Assembly: GCA_016193395.1 (NCBI GenBank)
Contig: JACPSH010000030.1
Span: forward strand, 1 to 32,017
Reading direction: 5' to 3'
Length of the DNA stretch: 32,017 nucleotides
Source: Gammaproteobacteria bacterium
GTDB lineage: Bacteria; Pseudomonadota; Gammaproteobacteria; Eutrophobiales; Eutrophobiaceae
Shown here: piece by piece, positions 24,387-32,017 of the stretch
How positions within the stretch are numbered: the first letter of the stretch is position 1
How the letters are laid out: the number at the start of each line of letters is the position of its first letter
Notes under the pieces: model-generated
Told to the model about the DNA's origin: nothing
What the model saw: only the letters and a program-made list of their open reading frames with translations
The model's database searches: none
Program-made: the position numbers and the translations under genes

Positions 24387-27300
24387 TCACGCCATCACTG
24401 CATGTCTCGATATTGTTTCAGTGATGTTGCCGGTAGAAGATATCGAGTGCCACGTCAATTCACTGGACCAAGGCAGGTCAAACATGGAACTCCAATCCAG
24501 TCCGCTAGCCTCCGCAGACAAATAAGCGGGCGACTCCGATCTTGCTACAAACCAACCCATCGCCTGCACGAGCGACTGAACCTGCGATTCCAACAGAACC
24601 GAGCCATCGGCAAATTCGAAACGCTCGATACGCTGAGGCTGGGTTGCAAACCACTTTCTGATTGAGACAGAACACAGGCTCTCGGACGCGCGTATTATCA
24701 GGTCAGCACCGCGTCTCGCGAAGGAAAGATCATCCAGCGTCAAATCGCCCTCAAACCGCAAAACGTCACTCCCTGACCAATCGACGATCCTGTCCCTGCC
24801 ATCGTCGCCTCCGAAAATGTACAAGTCATCCCCGGCTCCGCCATTCATCGTGTCGCGGTCCGCTCCGCCGAAAAGGACATCATTGCCCGTTCCTCCAGCC
24901 AGTTGATCATGTCCGGGGCCGCCATGAAGGATGTCATTCCCTCCACCACCCTGCATTGAATCCCTGCCAGCACCTCCATCGAACTGATCATTCCCCTCCC
25001 CTCCAAACAACGTGTCATTACCGTCTTCGCCAATAAGAAAGTCATTACCTGCATCTCCGGACAATCGATCCCGCCCCGTGCCGCCGTAAATGCTGTCGTC
25101 ACCAAGTCCACCCCAGACATGATCGCGTCCGGCGCCAACACTAATCACATCGTTTGCTGCTGTCCCAGACACGCGATCCCTGCCCTCCGTACCCACGATA
25201 TTCGGTTCTGATGTGCCTGTACCTGAATTGCTTACCGTAATCGCAAACGTGTGCGTAGCTGTTGCACCAGCCCGATCCGTGGCGATCAGTTCGATCTCAT
25301 ATGAATTCAGGGCATCTGCGGGTACGACTCCGGTAAACCTCCCCACGTCGCCATCGAAATGAAGCCATTCCGGCAGTGGCGCCCCTGCGGAGACCCTGGC
25401 CGACACTTTCACCTCGTCGCCGATATCAGGATCCACAAATACGTCTGGCGGCAATTGCAGTGAAAATTCGCCGCCCCTCTCGACCGGAATGTCTGAAAGG
25501 GCTACCTGAGTGACAGGGGCGTCATTTGTATTGGCAACAGTCAATGAGAACGTGTCAACGGCGACTTCACCCAGCCTGTTTGTCGCGGTCACTTCTATAT
25601 TCAATTGCCCCACATCCTCGTTCTGTGGCGCCCCGGACAATAAGAGGCTGTCAGTATCAAAGGTGAGCCACTCCGGCAGTGGATTTGAGCCCGCAATACT
25701 TACGGCAATCTGAAGTTCATCCGACCCGAATGGAGTCTCGAAGCCATTTCGAGATATGGTGAGATTGATTGGCGCGTCTTCTGCAACCTCCTGGTCCGCA
25801 ATCGGCGTCAGCACGATCGGCGCCGTCTCGATGATTTCTAGTTGTTGTCCATCATTCATCAATCCGGGGATCCGCAGCATCTCCGATTGCGTTGTCAACC
25901 CGATAGCTGCCGCGTGCCCCAACAGTCCGAATTCATAGGCAATCTGGCCGCCAATTGCAACGGTATCTGACGCAAGCAACAACGACTCTGCCGCAGAACC
26001 GGAAATCGACCAGTGTTCCCCCGATTCCACGTTGTCGTCGAAGCTGACAAACTCGTCAATCAGCCAATCAAGGTCGAAAAGGTGAATCCGGCTGTTTACG
26101 AGCACACCAGTTGAACCCGGGTCGTAATCCCCCGATCCTTGAGTAATTACCTGAAGCGTGAGGATTCTGTCGTCTCGTGGGATATTCAGCGCAAACCAGT
26201 CCGACAAAACAATCTCATCCGCCGCCCCAACTTCGATGACGAGATTCATGTCATCTCGTCGCAGGTGGATGTCATCGACCCCCACGCCCCCCACAGAGAC
26301 AGTGAGACGAAACGAGCTGCCCTCGCCGTCTCCCTCCATATCGAATGGCGTCTCGCCCGTGAATTCAACGTAATCCACGCCGTCGCCTTTGTTGAACAAA
26401 ATCATGCCTGTTGCGTCAACGGTATTGACCACGATGTGATCCTGTCCCTGTTGTCCAATGTATAACGTACTCCCGGCGACACTGCTCTGCAGATGATCCT
26501 GTCCCTCTCCTCCGTCAAGGATGGAGAAAGTCGGGACAAAAGACCCATTGAGGATCAGGACATCGTTACCTTCGCCGCCGAACAGAAGATTCTCACTGGC
26601 GGCGCTCAACAATCGATCGTCTCCCTCATCTCCGAACAGCAGACTGCTTGCGCCAAATCCAAAGAGCTCGTCATTCCCTCCGAATCCGTGAATGACATCG
26701 CTATCGGACCCGCCGGTAAGATAATCATGGCTGTCCGTGCTCTTGTTAACCAGCGCATCCACCTCATCCGACGTAATTAGAATGCCGCCCGAAAATATGA
26801 ATTGTTCAATTCGCGTCCCCTCTTCCTCGAACCATCCTGGAATGATGATGTTCGCCCCGCCGACAATCTCTGCCTGGACCACATCGATGGTCAAATCACT
26901 ACCCGGAAAACCGAAGTATGACGGGCGGCCGAAGCGAAGATCCTCAGCCGCGATCCCTGACCCGAACACAACGGCATCGACATCGTCGCCCTCTTCGTCG
27001 GTTTCAACGAACAGGTGCGTTCCCGTGTAGCCAAGGTCGAATACATATGCGTCACTCCCTTCGCCACCGGATTCCAGTTGGCCGTACAGCAGCGCAGGAC
27101 CGCCGTCCAGAAGATCGTCTCCATCCCCACCGTCCAACTCATCCGTTCCTTCCTCGCCGATCAGTGCGTCGTCCCCCGGGCCGCCCAGCAGGATGTCATT
27201 TCCATCTCCACCCATGAGCGTGTCATTGCCGGCATCGCCGACGAGAAAATCATCGCCGGCGTTTCCATCGAAGATGTCGGAGCCGGCGCTGCCGAAATAC

Positions 27301-30300
27301 TCGTCGGCCGCACTCGTTCCTCCTCCGGAAAGCACGGCCTTGATGTCATCCGCATCCCACGTCAAGCCGTGCCAGAACACTATTCGGTCGATGGTCCGAT
27401 CTTCGTAGGCAAACCAGTTCTGGATGGTGACGGAATCCTGGGAATCGGCCAGCGAGATCCGCAGATCCGACCCGGCCCTTTCGAGTTCGAGTTCCCAGGT
27501 GCCGATACCTCCCTCAATCGCAATGACGTCCAAGCCATCCCCGGCTTGGGGATCGACGTCAAGAAACACGTCATTACCCCGATTTCTCCCGAAGAGGATT
27601 ACGTCATCGCCCGCTCCGCCGTGCAGAATGTCATTTCCCTCTCCCCCATCAAGGATATCGTCACCCTGCCCACCCCAAAGAACATCGTCATCCTTGTCAC
27701 CAAACAGTCGATCGTCCCCGTCATCGCCGAAAAGTCGATCCTCTCCATATCCGCCCTGCAGCGAATCGGCCCCCCCGCCGCCCTCCAGGCTGTCGTCCCC
27801 CGCATCGCCAGCCATTCGATCGTTACCATTCCCCCCTAGAAGAATATCGTCACCTCCCGTAGTGGCTTCCCGGTTTCCGTCGTCTCCGATCAGATCATCG
27901 TCGCCGTCGCCCCCTTCGAGATAATCGTCGCCAATTCCGCCTTGCAACAAGTCACGTTCGGAGCCGCCGAAAAGCACATCATCCCCGTAGTCTCCGAACA
28001 ACTTATCGCGCCCATTCCCTCCGAAGAGATAGTCGTTGCTTCCACCGTCCTCGTCCGGTGGTCGATTCAGATATCTATCCGGGATGTCCACCAGGCCAGG
28101 GCCGCCGTAATCATCATCTCCACTCCAAACGAGGTTTTTATATGGGTAACCGATTTCGTCGCCGCTGAGAATGTCGTGACCATCGCCTCCCACCAGCCGA
28201 TCGCTGCCCGCTCCCCCATTTAAGACATCGGCCCCGGCCTCCCCCTGCAACAGATCGTTTCCAGGGCGTCCCTGAAGGTAGTCATCGTCATCGCCGCCGA
28301 ACAACTGGTCGGCGCTGCGGCTACCCACCAGGACATCGTCGCCGGCGCCGCCGAATAAAAAATCGCCGGGCCCCATCGAGTCCGGAAGTAACTCCACACT
28401 GGAGATGTAGTCTGGCCCGGTCGCCCCGTCGACCACATCGTGACCCTCGTACACGTTAATCTGATCGCCGCCTGCAAGCCCGGCAACAATATCTGCGCCC
28501 GTGGTTCCGGAAATTGGCGGAAACTCAACCGTGAACTCTCCATATCGATCCGGATGCTCCGTTCCGATAATCACGCCTGGAACGGTGAGGTCCGGCGATC
28601 CCGCTTCCTCAATCAGTGATATCCGGAAGTCGCCGTTGCGAAAAGTTCCACCCTGCTCCCAGAAATCGAATATCCGGATACTGGCTGCCTGGCCCTCGGT
28701 ATTGGTGATAATCAAGGCGGAATCGCCCTCCCGGATCAGATCGATGTCCTTTGCCTCATTTCGATAGACACCCTCCGATACCTTGATGTACTCACCTGTG
28801 ATTTCCATGCCAAGAAGCGTGATCGCACTGACCATCCTGTCGCTGTCAACGATTTCATCACTATCGCCCACATAGTACCTGTCGTCCCCCGCGCCTCCGC
28901 GCAGCCGGTCCGCATCCCCGTCGTCCCCCAGAGTGTCAAGATGGTCGTTTCCAAAAAGGGAATCATCGCCGTAGCCACCGTCCAGAAAGTCCATGCCGGA
29001 ATGACCAACCAGAATGTCGCTGCCGAATCCGGCAAACAGCACATCATCCTCGACATCGCCCTCGAGAAGATCGATATCGGCTGCATTATTGCTGCCAAAA
29101 ACGACTTGTGCTCCGTCAAAATCACCGCGTGCAAGATGCAAGTCCGATGGCTCATCAACGTAGATGACGGAAGCACCCTCGATGTCCAGAAATGCACTGT
29201 CCAACTGCCCCGCCTCAATCTTCAGAACCAGGAAATCTGCTCGGTTCTGCCAGTATTCCCCGCTGAATTTCGCATAATCCAGATCCCCGCCGACATTGTG
29301 TTGGTCGTAAATTCCATCATCGCCCATCACGGCAAACGAGTTCAGGTGCTGCAATGCATAGCGTATGGCCGTGGACCCGCTCGCAAGGTCGACCAGATCC
29401 GCTGCCGAATAGCCAGCGAGATTCATGAATGTCAACTGCCGACCCTCCACCGCGGCCAGAATTTCAAGTACATGATCGTGTATTTCGCTGCGTCTCCCGA
29501 AATCTCCGTGACTGATGACTCCTGCTTCCACAACCGGCAGCGATGGATCCTGCCCAAGGAACAACATCGACAAAGAATCAATCAGCTCCTCCTCCGTGGA
29601 TCCACTCTGGATAGCGGCCGCTTCGTAGAAATTGGCGATATCGCTGATGGTCGAGTCAGGACTCAATGTCTGCAGCAAACTGAGGACCGAGAGCGCGTCC
29701 ATCAATTGATCCATGCTGTGACTGTTGTTCTCAGTGGGGATAAGCGTAGTGACTCCAACCGGGGTGCCGGTAAAGAGGGAAGAGACGACACTGATATCGT
29801 CCCCCGGGGCAGAGCCTTCACTTTCGATGCGGAAGATGCGATCGGACAGATCCGCAAATGATGTCGCCGGAGGATATTCGAGGTAATTTGCAAACAGACC
29901 GATGAACGCATCCGTGAGGGCGGCGGATGACAGCGGATCGAACCCCGGGGAGTTGAAAATGACGGCCTCGTCGAAAAGTTCCGGGAACAGTCTGATCGCC
30001 AGCGCGCTCAGGTGACCGCCCAGAGAATGCCCGGTGACGGTCAGTTGGTCCCCTGAAGAAATGACGCCGAGGCCGATCCCGTCATATGTCGGCTCGAACC
30101 AGAAATACTCGTCCGTTCCGAAGGGTGAGAGCTCGGTCGCGGGATGGTGAATCATGATGAACGGTTCAGTAGTCGGAGCCTCTACCCCGCTTGCAGTTGT
30201 TTCGGTATGCAGGGTCAACTGCAATACCTGGTTGTCGGATGTGTCCGCCTTCAAGCATTGGACATAGTTGAACATGCTCACGCACTGCTTGATCGCGAGG

Positions 30301-30650
30301 CCGACCAGGCCGATGTCCTGGATGTCGGCGCCAAACAAATCCAGTAACGTCTGATCCCCAATGTCCGGCGGCAACAGTTCCGAATCGAATTCGGTACCAC
30401 GAATTGCGAGGACCTTTTCGCCGTTCAATTCAAATACGTTTCCCGCAAATCCGACATCATCGTTGGGGTGGTAGTCACTAATCGCCCAGGAGTTCTGAGC
30501 GAAAATGACATCTCCAAGTACGCTGGGTACGCGACTTCTGGAAGCTGCCTCATTTCGAATTTCTGCGGGCGAATTCGTATTTGCCGCAGACCATGACACA
30601 TAACTTAGATTTGCAAACCATGAGTATTTATAAATATCCGATATGTCCAT
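24387..30650 (-). CDS. Giant RTX-repeat protein with N-terminal lipase domain
   Basis: The product has 2087 residues and no N-terminal signal, as expected for type I secretion. Residues 1-330 form a lipase class 3-like alpha/beta hydrolase with nucleophile elbow GHSLGG (Ser209), Asp284 or Asp285 and His311 (NNSHSMD) as the likely triad. Roughly fifty calcium-binding nonapeptides of the GGxGxDxLxG type fall in blocks near 530-600, 715-1030, 1110-1200, 1305-1410 and 1820-1950. They alternate with RTX-associated domains of the HCBP type (for example DLRISLADSQDSVTIQNWF near 1063). Two Ig/cadherin-like He_PIG domains lie at about 1610-1810 (PLPEWLTFD, PLPEWLHFD). Cys123, Cys132 and Cys1993 are unusual for RTX exoproteins. 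GGAGAA overlaps the upstream stop, coupling it to the membrane-protein gene. No type I transporter is present. Confidence 0.9.
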   Translation of the reverse strand: MDISDIYKYSWFANLSYVSWSAANTNSPAEIRNEAASRSRVPSVLGDVIFAQNSWAISDYHPNDDVGFAGNVFELNGEKVLAIRGTEFDSELLPPDIGDQTLLDLFGADIQDIGLVGLAIKQCVSMFNYVQCLKADTSDNQVLQLTLHTETTASGVEAPTTEPFIMIHHPATELSPFGTDEYFWFEPTYDGIGLGVISSGDQLTVTGHSLGGHLSALAIRLFPELFDEAVIFNSPGFDPLSSAALTDAFIGLFANYLEYPPATSFADLSDRIFRIESEGSAPGDDISVVSSLFTGTPVGVTTLIPTENNSHSMDQLMDALSVLSLLQTLSPDSTISDIANFYEAAAIQSGSTEEELIDSLSMLFLGQDPSLPVVEAGVISHGDFGRRSEIHDHVLEILAAVEGRQLTFMNLAGYSAADLVDLASGSTAIRYALQHLNSFAVMGDDGIYDQHNVGGDLDYAKFSGEYWQNRADFLVLKIEAGQLDSAFLDIEGASVIYVDEPSDLHLARGDFDGAQVVFGSNNAADIDLLEGDVEDDVLFAGFGSDILVGHSGMDFLDGGYGDDSLFGNDHLDTLGDDGDADRLRGGAGDDRYYVGDSDEIVDSDRMVSAITLLGMEITGEYIKVSEGVYRNEAKDIDLIREGDSALIITNTEGQAASIRIFDFWEQGGTFRNGDFRISLIEEAGSPDLTVPGVIIGTEHPDRYGEFTVEFPPISGTTGADIVAGLAGGDQINVYEGHDVVDGATGPDYISSVELLPDSMGPGDFLFGGAGDDVLVGSRSADQLFGGDDDDYLQGRPGNDLLQGEAGADVLNGGAGSDRLVGGDGHDILSGDEIGYPYKNLVWSGDDDYGGPGLVDIPDRYLNRPPDEDGGSNDYLFGGNGRDKLFGDYGDDVLFGGSERDLLQGGIGDDYLEGGDGDDDLIGDDGNREATTGGDDILLGGNGNDRMAGDAGDDSLEGGGGADSLQGGYGEDRLFGDDGDDRLFGDKDDDVLWGGQGDDILDGGEGNDILHGGAGDDVILFGRNRGNDVFLDVDPQAGDGLDVIAIEGGIGTWELELERAGSDLRISLADSQDSVTIQNWFAYEDRTIDRIVFWHGLTWDADDIKAVLSGGGTSAADEYFGSAGSDIFDGNAGDDFLVGDAGNDTLMGGDGNDILLGGPGDDALIGEEGTDELDGGDGDDLLDGGPALLYGQLESGGEGSDAYVFDLGYTGTHLFVETDEEGDDVDAVVFGSGIAAEDLRFGRPSYFGFPGSDLTIDVVQAEIVGGANIIIPGWFEEEGTRIEQFIFSGGILITSDEVDALVNKSTDSHDYLTGGSDSDVIHGFGGNDELFGFGASSLLFGDEGDDRLLSAASENLLFGGEGNDVLILNGSFVPTFSILDGGEGQDHLQSSVAGSTLYIGQQGQDHIVVNTVDATGMILFNKGDGVDYVEFTGETPFDMEGDGEGSSFRLTVSVGGVGVDDIHLRRDDMNLVIEVGAADEIVLSDWFALNIPRDDRILTLQVITQGSGDYDPGSTGVLVNSRIHLFDLDWLIDEFVSFDDNVESGEHWSISGSAAESLLLASDTVAIGGQIAYEFGLLGHAAAIGLTTQSEMLRIPGLMNDGQQLEIIETAPIVLTPIADQEVAEDAPINLTISRNGFETPFGSDELQIAVSIAGSNPLPEWLTFDTDSLLLSGAPQNEDVGQLNIEVTATNRLGEVAVDTFSLTVANTNDAPVTQVALSDIPVERGGEFSLQLPPDVFVDPDIGDEVKVSARVSAGAPLPEWLHFDGDVGRFTGVVPADALNSYEIELIATDRAGATATHTFAITVSNSGTGTSEPNIVGTEGRDRVSGTAANDVISVGAGRDHVWGGLGDDSIYGGTGRDRLSGDAGNDFLIGEDGNDTLFGGEGNDQFDGGAGRDSMQGGGGNDILHGGPGHDQLAGGTGNDVLFGGADRDTMNGGAGDDLYIFGGDDGRDRIVDWSGSDVLRFEGDLTLDDLSFARRGADLIIRASESLCSVSIRKWFATQPQRIERFEFADGSVLLESQVQSLVQAMGWFVARSESPAYLSAEASGLDWSSMFDLPWSSELTWHSISSTGNITETISRHAVMA

Positions 30651-30652
30651 AT

Positions 30653-31339
30653 CTATTCTCCGAGTCCGTTCAATGGTGGAATGATTACAGCCTTGATGAG
30701 GTTTGTTTGTGTAAGGTGGCTCCCGCTGGCGCTGGGAGGATTACTTCCATCGCACATCGGCGGCGTCCATGTAAATCCGAGTCCACCAACGGTGTTCCGG
30801 TCCAGCCTGCCAGGATAAATATTAAACAAGATCAACTGACCCATGATGCCGCCAGTATGCCGATCTGAAACAATGGTCCTTATCTTCGTGAAATGCGGGA
30901 TGGTATAGATAAATTCGGTTTTCACTTCGTAGCGGCTGATGATTTCACTTATTTCGGACTCCTTCCTTTTGCCGTCCAGAAGTTCATAGCGCCGTTTGTT
31001 TCCACCACGAAATTCCGCCTCAACATATCTGAAACCGTAATTAGCCCAATATTCGATGCCCGAATCACCAAGAAAGCCTTCAGCTTGCACGGTCTTGTAA
31101 ACCCGCACTCCCGCCTCCGCGGTACACAAACGTCTTGCCTCTCTAGCTATAAGGTAAACGTCGGTGAAACCGATTGCGATTGCAGCAAGCCAGAGCCCAC
31201 AAATCGCGAACATTCGACTGCGCCACCGCAAGCTCTTCAGACCACACAGGTAAACGACAGGCGTGACGATGAAGACGGTAAATAGAACGAACAGCTCCGG
31301 CCCGCCGTACGTGAACATGTAATCCAGAATCATCGGCAA
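30653..31339 (-). CDS. Small membrane protein coupled to the RTX lipase
   Basis: A 228-residue protein with two membrane helices (about 14-33 and 43-64), then a soluble domain of about 160 residues beginning REARRLCTAEAGVRVYKTV. That domain has Tyr/Glu-rich beta stretches (GFRYVEAEFRGG, EISEIISRYEVKTEF), a SDRHTGG motif near 158-164 and a late cysteine (PPMCDG). The arrangement LC...G..VY.TV...D..TG...C resembles a family of short proteobacterial hypothetical proteins, but I cannot name it. Its stop codon lies two bases before the RTX gene and provides the ribosome binding site for it. This tight pairing suggests it helps or protects against the lipase, for example as chaperone or immunity protein (inference only). 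Confidence 0.75.
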   Translation of the reverse strand: MPMILDYMFTYGGPELFVLFTVFIVTPVVYLCGLKSLRWRSRMFAICGLWLAAIAIGFTDVYLIAREARRLCTAEAGVRVYKTVQAEGFLGDSGIEYWANYGFRYVEAEFRGGNKRRYELLDGKRKESEISEIISRYEVKTEFIYTIPHFTKIRTIVSDRHTGGIMGQLILFNIYPGRLDRNTVGGLGFTWTPPMCDGSNPPSASGSHLTQTNLIKAVIIPPLNGLGE

Positions 31340-31726
31340 CTACGCTCGGCGCGGACTACAAACGCCCGGTGGGCTGGAATGGGGGAAGGAAGAACGCGGT
31401 CGGCATGTCATCCTTGCATACCTGTCAATCCATGATTCGTGTTGCGGTCGATATTACTCCCGCGCCATGCGCTTTGAACATACGCCAATACGGTGACACT
31501 TGAGACTACTCAGGAAGCCTAGCGAGACCGGAGCGTGCGCCACCATTGGTCTTCCCCCAATCTGGAAATCGATATTTGCCCCCGCTTCCCGGGCGGCAAC
31601 GGCCAGGCCATATTCCAATGGGGCTGGCCGGTTCCTTCCTTGATCTAGTGAGATGTGCGTCACCCATTTGGATCAGGGTTTGCCCTCGGGTATGCAGACT
31701 TCTGGACAGGCGTGTCACAATTGGCC
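31340..31726. other. Intergenic region without a recognised gene
   Basis: About 390 bp between the divergent membrane-protein gene and tsaB. The two minus-strand frames here (69 and 79 codons) overlap each other and show no recognisable motif or ribosome binding site. No terminator, tRNA or strong promoter was found. TTGGAT about 65 bases before tsaB, followed 17 bases later by TATGCA, is a weak promoter candidate only. Confidence 0.5.
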
Positions 31727-32017
31727 ATGGCGACGCTGCTCGCAATAGATACCTCCACCGAGGCCTGTTCGGCCGCGCTCGGCATCAACGGCGATGTCCG
31801 TGAGCGCTTCGAGATCGCCCCGCGCCGGCACGTGGAATTGATCCTGCCCATGGTGGATGCCCTGCTCGCGGAAGCCGGGTTGAAACTCGTCGATCTCGAT
31901 GCGCTGGCCTTCGGCCGCGGCCCCGGCGCTTTCACCGGAGTCCGCATTGCCACGGGCGTGATCCAGGGCCTGGCCTTCGGGGCCGGGATCCCGGTGGTGC
32001 CGGTCTCGAGTCTTGCG
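31727..32017 (+). CDS. tsaB: tRNA threonylcarbamoyladenosine biosynthesis protein TsaB (3' part outside window)
   Basis: I translated this by hand from the ATG at 31727 to the window edge (97 residues). TsaB is the scaffold partner of TsaD in making the t6A37 modification of ANN-decoding tRNAs. The N terminus [19 protein letters not shown], the stretch [18 protein letters not shown], and [28 protein letters not shown] are diagnostic of the family (ASKHA fold). The protein is normally about 220-240 residues, so more than half is missing here. No clear ribosome binding site precedes it. Confidence 0.95.
   Translation, partial: MATLLAIDTSTEACSAALGINGDVRERFEIAPRRHVELILPMVDALLAEAGLKLVDLDALAFGRGPGAFTGVRIATGVIQGLAFGAGIPVVPVSSLA

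Noticed and set aside
24800-29000. CRISPR-like regular repeats
   Set aside because: The periodicity is 27 bases and encodes RTX nonapeptides in frame. There are no conserved repeat units with unrelated spacers.
27015-29861. Two long plus-strand frames (274 and 306 codons) within the RTX gene
   Set aside because: The repeating GGxGxD codons lack stops in the opposite strand, so antisense frames arise mechanically.
31454-31745. Two overlapping minus-strand frames (69 and 79 codons)
   Set aside because: No motif, ribosome binding site or conserved composition was seen, and they overlap each other and the tsaB start.

Overview
The window looks like chromosomal DNA of a GC-rich gammaproteobacterium. 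The evidence is the gene order ftsK-lolA-rarA with crcB nearby and aat-bpt-infA on the other side, as in Pseudomonas-type genomes. Lipid A and lipoprotein-export genes (lpxK, kdsB, lolA, lolD, lolC/E) show an outer membrane. I cannot name the genus.

Layout. (1) 1-2523 is a fluoride-defence locus. A well-preserved fluoride riboswitch on the minus strand heads a CPA2-type cation:proton antiporter followed by a small HAD phosphatase, which is cut by the window edge. Divergent from it are crcB and a DUF190 gene. (2) 2531-7023 (minus) is rarA, lolA and ftsK. (3) 7395-12166 (plus) holds an alpha/beta hydrolase, DUF1820, a secreted unknown, a COG3146 acyltransferase, the N-degron transferases aat and bpt, and infA. 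(4) 12213-17787 (minus) is comEC-exbB-exbD-lpxK-trm112-kdsB. (5) 17847-20185 (minus) is a compact four-gene operon of unrecognised envelope proteins, followed by an APC permease (20393-21736). These five genes appear to have been inserted between comEC and the DUF2062 gene, and a 34-bp copy of the DUF2062 promoter/start region lies at the far end of the permease. (6) 21778-24282 is the DUF2062 gene, lolD and lolC/E. (7) 24387-31339 (minus) is a 2087-residue RTX protein with an N-terminal lipase domain, translationally coupled to a small membrane protein. (8) The 5' part of tsaB starts at 31727.

Two intergenic regions (7146-7364 and 13159-13365) hold copies of an unusual element of about 210 bp. 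Each copy is a row of hairpins bounded by inverted repeats. The copies share a 20-base core and a loop motif, but most stem arms differ between copies while staying self-complementary. One copy supplies the lpxK stop codon.

How the parts act together: the fluoride locus combines sensing and export. Aat and Bpt feed the N-degron pathway. LolA and the LolCD genes sort lipoproteins, while LpxK and KdsB build lipid A-Kdo. The most novel-looking items are the riboswitch-controlled antiporter plus HAD pair, the hairpin-array elements, the four-gene envelope operon, and the RTX-lipase/membrane-protein pair. No tRNA, rRNA, CRISPR array or intact insertion sequence was seen.
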